Notes under the pieces: model-generated
What the model saw: the letters and a program-made list of their open reading frames with translations, nothing else
What the model was told of the DNA's origin: nothing
Database searches by the model: none
Shown: positions 1-12,915 of the stretch, in pieces
Layout: the number at the start of each line of letters is the position of its first letter
Numbering within the stretch: the stretch's first letter is position 1
Position numbers and translations under genes: made by a program
NCBI GenBank assembly: GCA_017163975.1
Contig: JAFFSR010000015.1
Location: forward strand, 2,052,501-2,116,500
Direction of reading: 5' to 3'
Origin: Anastatus disparis
Lineage: Eukaryota > Arthropoda > Insecta > Hymenoptera > Eupelmidae
DNA: 64,000 nt

Positions 1-109
1 CGTACTTCTCAAATAAATAAATTTTATGGCATTAAATTTTATAATATTCAAGAATAAGTACATCACAAATTGGGGGGCTGGCGAGCAGGGCGAGCAGGGG
101 GGGACCCCA

Positions 110-144
<35 letters not shown>

Positions 145-1639
145 CTGTTGAGTCCTGGCTTTACACCAGGACGGAATTAATGATTGGTTGATATGAGGAA
201 AATATATTTTATTATAATATTAAATAAAAGAACAAAGTTTAATTTTAAAATATTTAATTTGAAGGTTAAGTCTAGTGATAGAAAAGCTCTACCAATTTTA
301 ATTGTTACGAATCGTTCTCACGATTAAATATACTTGAATTGAAATAATGTAGATCAAAATATAATTGTAAGAATCTTACCTTGATTCGGCTAAGTAGATA
401 CAGGCAGACAGTAAATAAGTACACTTGATTTAATATTTTAATTATAGTGATTTTATTTGTTACTTTTATAATAAACTGAATATAGTGCGCGAATATTTGA
501 ATAATTTTATAGTGCGAGGAATATAGTTATAATAATTGTATCTTTGAAGTGCTTGTAGAAATTCTTTGATAAAGTGCTTTGAAAAAGTGTCTGCTTTAAA
601 GTGCTTATTGAAGGGCTCCTCTTTCTTGATTTGATCTGTCTTTTTATATTGATGATCCCTGCCTTGTTTAAGAATTTGAATTGGTGTCGACCGATGAAGC
701 AATGCTTATTCTGCATTTTGAATCTTATTGAATGATTTGGTTAACTTGGTAATTCTGGTTCATGTAGTCTTCGTAATTGTACTTATTTTGTTAATTCTGA
801 AAATCGCATTGCACTTGGTTTCTAAACAACTGACTTACTTTTACAATATGCTTGCTAAGGTAAATTAGCTGATTGATCAATAACTGCATATTTTTGGAAT
901 GATAAATTTTGAAATAAAAGATACGTCGTGACGTAACATAGCTATATTAGTTTATTATAATATATTTAAAAATATGTTAAAAATCATTTAATATTATTCA
1001 ATGTAAAAAATGTTTACATAAATCCACGTAATTTACATTATTTTTGTGCGAATAGATACAGCGTTTATTTTAATGTGATAACTTTTATTTTTACTTTTAA
1101 AGTAGCAAATCATCAAATTTTATTTATTAATTTTTTAAAATTTAGGAGACTTAAATAATGTATAGATTATTTATTAAATAAATGTGTATGGTAATTTTTG
1201 TAAATAAATAAACATTGATGGAACTAAATTGTTTTAGTAAATGTGAATGCAGATGTAAATACAAAAAGCATCTTATTAAATCTAAATGAAAAAGTGTATT
1301 TTAGAAGCCTTGAGAAGTAACGTAAAAAAAACTTCTGATATGTTAAGAAATATGTATCTTAATAAATCTATTATAATGATTTATTTCAGAAGATTAGTTT
1401 ATTTTGAATTCCAATTAATTAGAAAAGTGTACATTTTCTGTTATGACTATTATTTATATTAGATTACTTTTATACACTTCTCTTTGTTACTTGTATTATT
1501 ACATTCAATTAAGTATTTAAATATAATCATTATTAAATATTATAAATTAAATTGTTTTTTAATAAATGGAAAAAATATCTGAAGAAGAAGAATGAATTTC
1601 GTTGTCATTGTTCTTTTAAAGTACAAATTTATTAATAAA
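1..1639. other. AT-rich non-coding DNA
   Basis: I see no coding exon here. There is a short G-rich patch near 70-105, then a (TA)n microsatellite at about 111-142. The rest is AT-rich sequence with stops in all frames; the short open frames near 466-716 have no recognisable protein features. Confidence 0.6.
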
Positions 1640-1757
1640 TATTAATGTTAGACAATTTTTTTATATTAAAATCACATTTAAATAAATATAAAAAAAATAA
1701 TGAAACTCAAAGAGCTCTATGAGAAAGCATTCCGCCAAAGCACGTGGCAGCGTTTTT
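1640..1757 (-). repeat. Orphan end of a foldback element
   Basis: About 115 bp closely match the inverted termini at 8352 and 17287, including the shared block around GAGCTCTATGAGAAAGCATT and the terminal GGCAGC. The outer edge faces right, so the rest of the copy would lie to the left, but I do not find its partner in this window. It is probably a truncated or solo end. Confidence 0.6.
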
Positions 1758-2268
1758 TTATATTAAAAATAATCATAAGAAAATTAAATATGAAACATTG
1801 TTTTTTAGTCTATTAAATGGTCAAATGATATATCAATATTAGTTACATGTTAATTATTTATTTTTACGTAGTTCGTAATTATTAGTCAGGATTTTGATTT
1901 AATTGACTATATGTTTCAGATCTAATGAAAATAATAATTTATGTGCAGAAATAGTAAAAGTAGAATAAAAAAGAGAACGGATGAAACAGTCATGTCAACA
2001 AAGATCAAGAAACATTGTTTGAATCTATTTAACCTCAAGAATGCTTGTAAAACAACTGGTTCAAGACATCCAATTTAAGAACATCCAAAACTCATTTTCG
2101 ATCTACAAAAAACGCAAAAATTTACGATTTCTCATTTTTATAAATAATAAATTCGCGACCATGTCTTTGATTTACGAAGTTGCATTTCCTTTGACGTAAT
2201 CTACTCTGTATTCTATTCGCCTACTTCGAGAAATAGACAACCTATAAATTATTGTATCTTCGACATAA

Positions 2269-2653
2269 GAGTAGGCTGGATTCGCTCTCCTTATCTAATT
2301 GAGATTTTTGTTATTTACTCAAGTATTAATCGGTGTATCTGAAAATGAAGGTTAAGCGCAATAGATATTATTATTACAAATATTTATGCATAAGAAAAAA
2401 AAATCTACCGCTTTGTTTTTGAGAAAAGTAAGGAACGCGAAAATATTATAAACATAAACTTTTACTGCAGCGTTTCTTACTCTTCTCAAAAAAAAAATGG
2501 TAGAATTTTTTTTCTTGTGCATAGATGTTCACAATAATAATAATATCTATTGCGCTCAATCTTTAATTTGAAGATATACCGATTAATACTCGAGTAATTA
2601 ACAAAAAACTCAAGTCTTACTCGGTCGGTATCAGATTCTACTTCAGCCCGGTC
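2269..2653. mobile_element. TTAA-type MITE, family A (385 bp)
   Basis: This is an inverted-repeat element with ends related to GAGCAGGCTGGATTCGCTG. It is bounded by ATAA on the left (a degenerate TTAA) and TTAA on the right. It has the same 385-bp length as the copy at 48346-48730. TTAA target duplications are the hallmark of piggyBac-type elements. No coding capacity is present. Confidence 0.7.
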
Positions 2654-2657
2654 TTAA

Positions 2658-2980
2658 GAATTAACTGGTGTATCTGCAAATTGAAGGTTGAGTGCAATAG
2701 ATATTATTATTATAAATATTTATGCACAAGAATAAAAAATTCTACCGATTTTTTTTAGAGAAAAATAAGGAACACAAAAATATTATAAACATAACCTTTT
2801 ACTCCAGCGTTCCTTACTTTTCTCAAAAACAAATAAGTAGAATATTTTTTGTCCTTGGGCATAAATATTTATAATAATGATATCTATTGCGCTCATCCTT
2901 TAATTTGCAGATACACCGATTGATACTTGAGGAAATAACAAATAACTCAATTAGACAAGGACAGCGAATCCAGCCTGCTC
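2658..2980. mobile_element. TTAA-type MITE, family A, 5'-truncated copy
   Basis: This is a second copy abutting the previous one. It lacks the left terminal repeat and retains the internal hairpin arms and the right end (CAGCCTGCTC then TTAA at 2981-2984). Confidence 0.6.
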
Positions 2981-3099
2981 TTAAGCAATTTCAATATTTA
3001 ATTATATAAAACATACTTGACGAAAAAGCAAAATTTTAAGTAATATTGATTTGTATTGTGATAAACTATTGATTACAATATTTAAATAATTTTTTCCTG

Positions 3100-3276
3100 C
3101 TCCATGCAAGTTCTCTATTTGGTTGTTCAAGTTGCTCTTTATTTTTTACGAAAGTTATAAGTTTTTGCAAAATATTAATTCATTGGTTAGAAAAGGATGG
3201 AGATATGTGACCTCATCTTAATAACTGAGTAAATAACAAAAGCCTCAATTTAACAAGGACAGCAAATCCGTCCTGC
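3100..3276. repeat. Joined right ends of MITE families B and A
   Basis: The right end of family B (AGAAAAGGATGGAGATATGTG, then a TTAA at about 3211) is followed directly by a family A right end ending near 3276 (CCGTCCTGCTC). Both are fragments. They suggest one TTAA element landed at the edge of another. Confidence 0.5.
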
Positions 3277-3928
3277 TCGAATATTTTTTTCGCAAATTTA
3301 TAACTTTTGATTGAAACTTAATAAAATACTTTTTGTTGAAAATAATATATAGAACGTACCTGATTTTTTGCCAATTACAATATGTAGTTATTTAAGCTTG
3401 TCTGATTAGTGGAAACATAGTTTTTAATATAACAAAAACCGCCTGAGCGGATTTGCTTTTTAGAGGCTTAATTTTTTTGTTTTTTTGTAAAGAACAAATA
3501 AATTTTGGCATGATTGTGAAAAATTAAAAAAAATTTTTTAATTAGCGATAAAATTAATACTTCTCTTTTTACAAAAAGTATTGAGTTAGGAAAAAAGTTT
3601 ATAAAAACATTTTCTGTTGGGCATTAACAGTAGGATATATTTTTATTTTTATAGATTGTAATTTAAAACATCCTGAAGCATATTTATAAAAAATTAAAAA
3701 AAAAAAAAAAAATTTAAAAATTTAAAAATCTCCTCTTTGGTTTATGACAATCAACTCATAATATTTTACAATAGTTAAAGTAAATGTAAAACATAATTAC
3801 CATTAAAAAATAATTTTCATAAATTTTTTCCATATTTTAATACTTATTGATTTTTCTTTTTAGATTTTTACACAATTTGTGTCTTGATCTATTTTTTTTG
3901 TCATAAATTGAAAAAAATAAGCTTTTAA
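3277..3928. other. AT-rich non-coding DNA
   Basis: No gene or recognisable element is seen, only A/T homopolymer-rich sequence. Confidence 0.5.
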
Positions 3929-4310
3929 GAGCAGGTCGTACATCTCTATCCATTTCCAACCAAAAAATTCATTTTTCTGCGAAACCTAATGATTGTAGCA
4001 AGAAATAAGAAGAAAGTCTCATCTCGTATAATGGAAAACAATATTTTCTTTTATGAGGAAAAATGATTTTTATCGCTTCGTTTTTAAGAAAATTTTGATA
4101 AACTGAATTGTCCATCCTAACCTCTATTTTTTAAGTTTTTCAAGGTTTTCTTAAAAACGAATTAATAAAAATAATTTTTCCTCATTAAAGAAAATATTGC
4201 TTTTGATGATACAAGATGAGGCTATCTCCTTATTTTTTGTCACAATTAATAGTTTTTGCAAAAAAATTAATTCTTTGATTAGAAAAGGACAGAGATATAC
4301 GACCTGTTCG
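3929..4310. mobile_element. TTAA-type MITE, family B
   Basis: The ends read GAGCAGGTCGTACATCTCT and, inverted, the same motif at 4285-4310. The left flank is TTAA (3925-3928) and the right flank GTAA, a decayed TTAA. It is homologous to 28108-28488, where the insertion interrupts a gag gene. It is non-coding and consists of long inverted arms. Confidence 0.7.
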
Positions 4311-4753
4311 TAAAAACCTAATTTAACCTGAGTGAACATTCTATTTTAATTTTATTATATTATTCAACCAATCAGATAGGTTCGATATAAATTTCGATCT
4401 ATGGGTATGTTCTATGTATTATTTTCAACAAAAAGTATTGTATCAAGCTCTCACTAAAATTAAATAGTTTTTAAGAAATAAATTCATTGAGGAATTTATT
4501 CTACACAAAATTTAAATCATTCGAAAAATTCCATTAGTTGTGTAAACAAAGCTAGTGGTAGATACCAAATGAAATGTTAAAAAATACTAAGAAAACTATT
4601 AATAAAAATATTTTTATATTCTTTTTAGATTTGAGAAAATTTTTTAAGGCTAATCTTAAATATTTGATCAGTAGATCTACCCATATTTGTTCTTTTAGTA
4701 AGAAGATTCACTAAAAAGTAGAAAATACAAAATTTTTAGCAAAAAAAAAAACC

Positions 4754-5353
4754 AACTTCAAAAACATTGCTTTGAAAAATAACAAAAAATATAATGTCCT
4801 TCAAAATTATAAACATACTACGCATCTAACACATGTGTAGCGAACATATTATAGGCTATCTAATTATTTGCAAGAGCACAGAAAAATTATTTTTTTATTA
4901 GGCTGCTTACAAAAAATTTAGCTAATAGGTAAGACAATATATAAATAAAAATATTAAAATTTTTGGAGTCGGTGGCAGCCTAAAAAAATTGCATCTAATC
5001 TAAAAAAATATAATAAATTGTATTTTTATAAATAGTTTTCTTAATATTTGTTAACATTTCATTAGGTATCTATAGCTTTCTTTGTTTACTTTCAAAATTT
5101 TTTTTTAGATTCAAGGCAATTTTTTTAGGCTGGCACCGACTTTAATAATTCTAATATTTTTAAGTATATATTATCTTACCTATTAGCTTATTTCTTTGTA
5201 AGCAGCCTAATAAAAAAATAATTCGTTTGTGCTCTTACAAATAATTAGATAGTCTATAATATGTTCGCTACACATGTGTTAGATGCGTAGTATGTGTATA
5301 ATTTTTAAGGATAATATATTATTTGTTATTTTTTAGTGCAATGTTTTTGAAGT
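4754..5353. repeat. 600-bp palindromic element
   Basis: The ends are AACTTCAAAAACATTGC and its complement, with arms of about 250 bp each around a loop near 5010-5100. The right arm is homologous to 9129-9365. Part of the loop recurs inverted just outside the left arm (about 4540-4625), so a second rearrangement is likely. No protein is encoded. Confidence 0.65.
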
Positions 5354-5516
5354 CAGGCTATTTTTTTGTTTAAAATTTTTTATTGTTAAATCCATATTAT
5401 ACATGATAATGTCTACGTAGAAATCTGCTTGAATAATTCACTTAAATTTTTACAAGATTATGGTCATTAGATAAATATGTATGGAATTCAGCCTAACATA
5501 TTCTGTTGGTTTATAG

Positions 5517-5649
5517 GCAGGAGCACTGACTGGCTTGCCTTATATTGCCCGACTTTTAGCTGGCGTGCTCTTTGCAGCAGCAGGAGATTACTGTCGAAGG
5601 AAGAATCTTCTTACTCTAGGCTGGATTCGACGTATCTTTATGATTTTTT
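5517..5649 (+). CDS. Exon of an SLC17-type (sodium-dependent phosphate/anion) transporter
   Basis: This is a single internal exon of about 44 codons, open throughout. A polypyrimidine/TAG acceptor precedes it and a consensus GTAAGT donor follows at 5650. The translation has the SLC17 major-facilitator pattern: a membrane segment containing LTGLPYIARLLAGVLFA, then a charged cytoplasmic loop DYCRRKNLLTL before the next helix. In this family the loop follows the transmembrane segment in the middle of the protein. SLC17 members are plasma-membrane or vesicular anion transporters and are expanded in insects. No other exon of the gene is recognisable in the window, and the neighbouring introns have been swollen by transposons. 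The assignment rests on pattern only. Confidence 0.7.
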
Positions 5650-6434
5650 GTAAGTAAAACTTATAGTATCAAATTATAACTTATAAGTATGCAGTTTTAA
5701 TTGGCAGTATCAATTTCTAATGTAACAAATATTGAAGAAAACTAATTAGACTTTCTTTTTATCTTAGACATTGTTATATAAATTTCATCGATCAGAAACA
5801 GCTATAAAAAGGTCATCGAATTGTCATGTGTAATTTTTACAGACTATCACAAACGATCATGAAAAGTACTTAGCAATTAAAATAAAAGAAAACAAGAAAA
5901 AATTGCAAAATTTAAGAATCCTGTGAAACTACATACATTTGATAATTAATAATTTTTAAAAGCATTTTAAACAATTTAAAAAAGATATAAACAATATTGA
6001 TCTAATAAAAATAGTTATAAATTGTTTCAAGTGAAATTTGTTCATTTCTTTCAAATTTGGATGTAATAATTTAAATCTTATTATATATGACTGATTTCAT
6101 TCAGATATATGCAGGCCGTCACTGACCGAATTTTTTTTTCTCTTCGAAGTTATAAAAATACCTTCCAATATGTATATGAAGATAAAATTTACCTCATAGA
6201 ACGCTCGAAAATATGTTTTTTCCTCGCTACAGCGTATTTAGTGTTGGGTGTAAAAATGAAAATTAAAAAATTAAAAATGAACCTCAATTTTCAAACTGCC
6301 GTTGCTCCGTCAATTTTTGGCCTTCTTCGATGTTCTTTTAATGAAAATGTGCAGAATCGAGCCGAGTTTTAAATGCCGTTTTTTGCGATACAAGTTGATC
6401 TCTCTAAGTTATTCAAGAAATACAGAAAAAAATA
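5650..6434. other. Intron-like non-coding DNA
   Basis: AT-rich sequence follows the transporter exon's donor site. An 87-codon open frame at 6109-6372 has no family features and I do not call it. Confidence 0.5.
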
Positions 6435-6930
6435 ATTTTTTTGAAACGCGATTTTCTCAAAAACTATATTTTTTTTTTTGAAAATTTTTATGTGTTTTTA
6501 TACATAAAAAATACTAACTTTTAGAATAGGTAAGAATATGCGATTTTGTCTTATTTTTTTTAACAGATTTTTAAACGTTTCTTTTTTATTTTCCATTTTA
6601 AAGCATTGATACTATGGCGCATCATGCCATTTTTCTAACTATTACGTTTTTTTACAATTCGTTTATGCTTTTATTTATTGATTTATAAAAAATATTAACA
6701 AAAAACTTTAAAATAAACCCCCGATCAAATTTTATCAATTAGAACCGAAGTTATGACGATTTTAATTTTATAGAAATAGAAATTTTTTTTCGTTGAAAAT
6801 TAAAATTTTTTATTTAGTTTAAATTTTGCGCCTACAATTTAAATTTAGTTTGTAGGGAGTTTACATATGCTACCACTAGGTGGCGACGATTCACTTTTTT
6901 CATTCTCATTAACGACTTGACGCATGCAAG

Positions 6931-6938
6931 TATATAAG
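6931..6938 (+). promoter_or_regulatory. Candidate TATA box of the DFAEN-type transposon gene
   Basis: TATATAAG lies between the left inverted repeat and the first coding remnants, about 70-100 bp upstream of the region where coding potential begins. The placement fits a core promoter. No initiator could be confirmed. Confidence 0.35.
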
Positions 6939-6984
6939 ACGAGTTAAAACAAAAATAAAATTGTCTAACAAAAAATTTTTTTTT

Positions 6985-8351
6985 TGCTCTGTCAAAGAAC
7001 TAATTAATAATAATAGCATCACTGGCTGTTAAGACTAAGTGAAAGGATTTCAAAGAAAGGCACAAAAAAGTTGTTTACGATCGCTCCATAAATCCATTTA
7101 GAGGATTAGGTGATCTAACAGAGTCTTTGAAGCGCTTGTATCAGAATACTTCTTTTTCTAGAGAAAATGAAGTACGTCCTTCGTGTTACAGAATATTTTC
7201 AGATGAAGTGAAAAATAAACCTATTTCATCTACCTCAAGCAGTCAACTATTTTCGGAAAAAGTTTTTTAAAGTAAAGCTGTGGTAGAACAGTTCAACCAG
7301 ACTTCAAATAATTTTCAATTAAGAATTTCATCAATCAAAATGCCTCAGAATATCAATATAAAGATGCGAAAATTCTATGCTTTCCGAAAAAAAACAAATA
7401 AACGATCCATTTGATTCACAAATAGCAAGTAAAATTATGAAAGTCTACGATATAACGGATTTTCCCACATTTTTTTTTTTTTTTTTTTTTTTAAGATTAA
7501 TATATAGAGGATTTTGTCCTCTATATGATTAACCTTTTTTATATGGTGTTTAACACATTACATCAGGCTAGACTGTCAGACCCACCATATCGAAAACTTT
7601 GACTACCGATGGATGGTCAGCTACTTTTGTGACCAACAATCAACCGATACTCAATGAGGTCAAATTTTTTAAGAGTCGCGATATGGGTAGCACATACACT
7701 AATTTTCTTTCGAAAAAAAGTCAAAGGTGCCTGGTCAGGATTCGAACCCGTGCCCACCGCGTTGAAGGCAAGAGCTCTATCCGTTACGCCACCACGCTCC
7801 TGATTTTCCCACATTAAATGAAAATAACGAATGTGAAACATGTGATGAATGTCTCAAAAGTATTATAATTGCTTTAGGTAATTGTTCAATTTTCTTGAGA
7901 AAATACGTTTATTAAATCTTATACCAAGCGACATTTCCAAAAATGATTTATTATTAGTTTTACCAAATGTAACTGTCATATGATTGATCAAGCAAGATCA
8001 TTGGTAAATAATAAAGTGACCATCCTTTGGATAGTGAAATTATAACGAGAGTGGAAAACAATTATTTGAACTACGATTTCAATTGTTCTCGTCAAAGTGC
8101 AAATGAAAGTAACTCAATATCTGTTAAAGGAAATGGTATGAAAGTTAAAAAAGTTAAACGCTTCCTTACGCAAAGCATGAAAGAAATAAATCAATTATTT
8201 ATAGAAGAACATCCTAAAATTAAAACAAAAATCGGTAAATTAATATTCTATGCCTCAAAACTAACGTGGGTTATACCCCATCCATTCAACTTCGTGTCTT
8301 TGCGTTCATTACGAGAATCTGAAACTTATGATGGATGCTTTTTATAAATAT
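6985..8351 (+). pseudogene. DFAEN-type putative transposase, N-terminal part, broken
   Basis: This is coding-like sequence with several stops and frameshifts, so no single frame runs through it. Recognisable pieces include a region reading TDFPTLNENNECETCDECL after the SINE is removed, and an open stretch at 8027-8347. The stretch holds a basic KVKKVKRF segment followed by a region like the one preceding the cysteine/histidine block in the 58.1-58.4 kb gene. It stops abruptly at 8352, where the repeat-armed foldback element begins; the gene resumes near 17293. The family is one I recognise only as a multicopy invertebrate transposon-like protein, with no firm name. Confidence 0.55.
7471..7801 (-). 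mobile_element. tRNA-derived SINE with 13-bp target duplication
   Basis: On the minus strand the element starts at about 7801 with a tRNA-like head (about 7728-7799) containing an A-box-like segment and a good B box, GGTTCGAATCC. It ends in an A-tail, seen as the T run at 7471-7492. The 13-bp direct repeats GATTTTCCCACAT at 7458-7470 and 7802-7814 are perfect. Precise tail placement and duplication show LINE-assisted insertion of a polymerase III-type SINE. It interrupts the coding remnant of the DFAEN-type gene. Confidence 0.9.
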
Positions 8352-9120
8352 AAAAATGCTGCCGAGTGCTCTGGCGCAAGGTTTTCTCATAGAGCTCATT
8401 GAGTTAGAGTAATTTGATTTTATTTTTTAAAATGTGTTTTCAATATAAAATACAATCTCTATTCAAGAAAAGGTAGTGAATATGAAAGACTGATTAGGAA
8501 ATAGCACGAAAGAGACAAGGATGGATGTTTATAGGATAAAAATAAGGATCAATCTGAGATAGGACAGAAAGGACAGAGAGGAAGTGAGGAAATAAGTAAA
8601 GAGTTAATGAAAGCAATAAATCAGAAATCAAAAAAAGTGATCAAGGAGCTACTATAAGGAAATTATTTTACAAAAGCTTGTTTCATAAAGACAGTAGAAA
8701 ATAACTTGTATACAAATTTCAGAGCAAATCTATCGAGTAGTTTACGTAAAATGGAAAAAAAATAAAAAATAAAAATTTTTTTTACAACTTTAAAAATTTT
8801 CTAAAATTAAAACTACGCTAAGAAAGTCGGTTTTTAAAAATAATCCTTCTTTTCACAGTCGCAAATAATTCCCACGCTAATTTCAAAGCAAATTCATCAA
8901 GTAATTTACGTAAAATTCGAAAAAAATGAAAAATCTAAAATTTTTAAAAAATTCTTAAAATGGCTCTATAAAAGAAATTATACTATGACAACCGATTTTC
9001 AATAGCTTCCCGCCTACTTATACAATAAAATAGATAATATGCAAACTTTGAAGCGATTCCATCGAGTCATTTTCGAGATTAAATTGGCTAAATAAATACA
9101 ATTTTCTTTTCAAAATTTCT

Positions 9121-10215
9121 TTTTTAAAATTTTCAGACAATTTTTTCAGGCTGGCATCGACTCCAAAAATTCTAATATTTTATGTCTATATTATTTTATC
9201 TATTGACTTATTTCTTTGTAAGCAGCCTAATAAAAAACTAATTCGTTTGTGTTTGTAATAATTAGATAGTCTATATTATAATCGCTACACGTATGTTAGA
9301 TGCTTTTTATGCTTATAATTTCTAAGAGTAATATATTATTTGTTAATTTTTAGTGCAATGTTTTTAAAATCGATTTTTTCTTGTAAAAAATTTTGTTTTT
9401 GTTTAATGTTTTCTTTCAATGTTTTTGAAGTCAGTTTTTTTTTGTTAAAAATTTTTTATTTTCTATTTTTTAGTAAATCCCCTTACTGAAAGCGCAAATA
9501 TAGGTAGACCCACTAATTACGCCTAATTTTTATTATTAACTCATAACGCATGCATTAATACACTGTACCAAGCAATGTATGGGAGGAAAGAGACAAGGCT
9601 CAACGGCACGGTGTCATTGTGTGTGTATGTATACATATTCAAGCTTAGGTAAGAGAGGGATAGATAGAGAGAGAGACAGAGAGAGAGAGAGTATACACCG
9701 AGAGAGTTTTGCCTCAACAAACATGATGCGCGACGCACTTGAAAAAGTGATGCCTTTTGCATCGTAAATTACGCATACTGCTTCGCATTTCATAATTCAT
9801 GCATTACTTTTTCTCGTGCATAAGTCGAAATACAGTGCGCGAGATGGCGCCGTATCGAAAAATTTCATGCTTGTTTCGACACGCATCGATATTTATCGTT
9901 AATGCGAGCCACCTTGTGGCCCGTTTTAAAAGCGCACCATCGTTTATGATGCAAAACCTTCTCCGTGTAGCAGGCAAAGTATAGAAGAGGTAAATGTGAA
10001 AACAAAACACACGGTTTTTCTTAATTTGATAATTTGTTCATAAAAACCGAATATTGGCCCAATAATTATAGGACACGTACGGGACCTTTCTGCAGACGTC
10101 CTCTTAAAAAAAAGTTTTTTCGAATTGGTTTAGACATGACGGAGTTATAAGGTAACAAACATAAAAAAAAAAAATTCAATCGCATTGAGAACCTCCTTTT
10201 TGAAGTCGGTTGAAA
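9121..10215. repeat. Insertion in the left foldback arm
   Basis: The unit array is interrupted by unrelated sequence. Its first 240 bp match the right arm of the 4754-5353 palindrome. The remainder includes a (GA)n run at about 9656-9700 and a less AT-rich stretch at 9540-9990. The segment ends at GAAGTCGGTTGAAAA. No convincing gene is present, and the exact boundaries are uncertain. Confidence 0.4.
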
Positions 10216-10814
10216 AAAAGAATCTAAATTTTTTTTTAATCTTTAAAATTCTCAAAAATAGTAATCACGCTAAGAAAATTAGTTTTTAAAAATTTATTTC
10301 TTTTAAGCAATAGCGAATTGAATTTATAAAAATTTTGGAGAAAATTTATTGTATGGTTTACGCAAATAGAAGATAAATAAAAAATGAAAACTGTCCTGAG
10401 AAAATCAGTTTTCCAAAACTTGTTTCCTTCAAACAGTAGCAAATAACTTGCATACAAATTCTAGAGCAAATCCATCGAACGGTTTTCGTAAAATAGAAAA
10501 AAAAAGAAAAATAGGAATTTTTAAATAAATTTTAAAAATGCTCCAAAATTAAAAATGCGCTAAGAAAATCGGTTTGTAAAAGTTTTTCTTCTTTTGGGAG
10601 TCAAAAATAATTTTCATACAAATTTTCAAGCAAATTATTCGAGTAGTTTACGTAAAATACAAAAAACTCGAAATTTAAAAAAAATTTTTTAAATGGTTCT
10701 AAAAAAAACTACGGTAAGAAAATTAATTTTCAATAGCTTCCCGCTAAATTAGACAAAAAATAAATCATATGCGAAATTTGAAGTAAATCCATCCAGTAGT
10801 TTTCGAGATTTAAT

Positions 10815-11106
10815 TGGAGTACTGACTACTAAAACCACTTTTTTCGACTTCTTGAGTAAAAATATGTACAAATTCATGAAAAAATAAAAGAAAATTTTTT
10901 TTATTGATACAATGCTTTCTCGATGAGAAAGCAAAAAGAGAATAGACATGACATTGCGGATTTGGAATTGAAAATATATATTTTTTACTGTTTGCTTTCT
11001 CATAGAGAAAGAATTGTATCGATAAAAAAATTTTTCTTTTATTTTTTCATTAATTTGTACATATTTGTGCTGAGGGAGTCATAAAAGGTGGTTTCCAGCA
11101 AATGTC

Positions 11107-11138
<32 letters not shown>

Positions 11139-11187
11139 AGTGCGTGAGTGTGTGTGTGTGCGCGTGCGTATGTGTGTGTGTGTGTAT
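10815..11187. repeat. Central hairpin of the foldback element and a (TG)n run
   Basis: Sequence around 10835-10930 is the inverted complement of about 10985-11085, sharing GAGAAAGC and the TTTTATTTTTTCAT blocks. A (TG)n microsatellite occupies about 11107-11187. The array units change orientation across this point, marking the symmetry centre. Confidence 0.6.
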
Positions 11188-12199
11188 GATGTCAGTTAGT
11201 AAATTGTATCTCAAAAACTACTCGATGGATTTGCTTCTAATTTTACATGGAATTAATTTTTTTGTCTAACTTGCTAGGAAGCTATTGATAATCGATTCTT
11301 ATAGCGTAGTTTTGATTTCAGTCGTTTAAAAAAAAAAAAAAAATTTCGAATTTTTTTTTTTTTTTGTTTATTTGTTTACTACTCGATGAATTTGCTTCAA
11401 AATTTGCATGGAAATTATTTGCGATTGCCTAAATGAAATAAGTTTCTAAAAACTGCTTTTCTTAGCTAAGTTTTAATTTTAGAGCATTTTGGAATTTTTG
11501 AAAAAAATGTTTCTATTTATGAAGCGAATAAAATCTTAAAAACTACTCAATGGATTTTCTTTAAATTTTCCATACAAATGAATTTTTTGATCAACTGGTG
11601 TGGAAGCTATTGAGAATTGGTTTTCTTAGCGTAGTTTTAATTTTATAGCCGTTTTAGTAATTTTAAAAAAATTTCGATTTTTAATTTTTTTTTGTATATT
11701 ACGTAAACTACTCGCAGAATTTGCTTGAAAATTTGTATGGAACTTATTTTTGACTGCCAAAAGAAAAAAAACTTTTGAAAACTGATTTTCTATGCGCACT
11801 TTCAATTTTATAGCATTTTAAAAATTTTTTAAATATTTTAATTTTTAATTTTTTTTTCTATTTTACGAAAACCATTAGATAGATTTTCTCCAAAATTTGT
11901 ATGCAAGTTATTCGCTACTGTCTGAAGAAAACAAGCTCTGGAAAACGAATTTTCTCAGAGCAGTTTTAATTTTAGAAAATTTTGAAAATTTAAAAAAAAT
12001 TTATTATTTTTCATTCATCTTTTATTTTGCGTAAACCATACTATAAATTTCCTCCAAAAATTTTATTAGTCCAGTCATTGGAGGCAAAAATAGGGTATAA
12101 CCTGGAAATTCTTTCGGTTAGCACCGATTTTCATAAAACTTTAGGATTAAGCTTATATTACCTTACAGATCAAAAGTTATATATCGGCGAGGTGCGCTT

Positions 12200-12690
12200 T
12201 TTGCTTTAAAGGGGTAAAAACTACCCTTAAAGTTGAAAAATAGTAAAAATGCCGATTTACGCTTATAAATAATTAAAATAATCGTCTAAAATAAGTATTG
12301 TTTAATATTGTGGAACAAAATTAATGATATTAAGCATTTTTACAACCCTTAAAAACCACCCCTTTGACTTAATAAAAAGAGCATATATAGTTTTTAATAT
12401 TAAAAAATATTTTTATGATACAATTATGAAAAAATATTAACATTTTAAGTTTATGATATAATTTTTAATTTATTACATTATTTCAACCCTTAAAAACTAC
12501 CCCTTACGATGAAAAATATAAAAAAATAATTTTGAACATGTTAATTATTTTGTAATGACATATTTATATTAAATTAGACATTTTTTCACAGTTTATAATG
12601 ATTTTTATTTTATTGTAACATTACAACCCTTAAAAACAACCCTTGATGATAGAATGCCAAAAAAACGAGTCTTTAGTACTTTTAATAATT
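12200..12690. repeat. Four tandem units of about 140 bp
   Basis: The phrase ACAACCCTTAAAAACCACCC and variants recur near 12215, 12345, 12485 and 12628, each in similar AT-rich surroundings. A (TTA)n run follows at about 12818-12855. No coding function is seen. Confidence 0.6.
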
Positions 12691-12817
12691 TAATAACTTT
12701 TATTCTATTAATAATATATTTTTTATGTCTTATTATAGAATTTAGAATATATTTAAGTATTTTACATTTAAAAATGACTATTTATGGTTAAAATTATAAG
12801 ACTATCATAACTTAAAA

Positions 12818-12856
<39 letters not shown>

Positions 12857-12915
12857 AGAACAAAATAAAAAAATACAAATATTTCACTAAAATTTTAAAC
12901 AAATTTTTTTAAATT

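Noticed and set aside
7728..7799. Functional tRNA gene on the minus strand
   Set aside because: A B box is present, but the unit is followed by SINE body, an A-tail and a 13-bp target duplication, so it is the head of a retroposed SINE.
9541..10010. Several overlapping 60-70-codon open frames on both strands
   Set aside because: They overlap one another in antisense, lie in a (GA)n-containing insertion and have no conserved motif.
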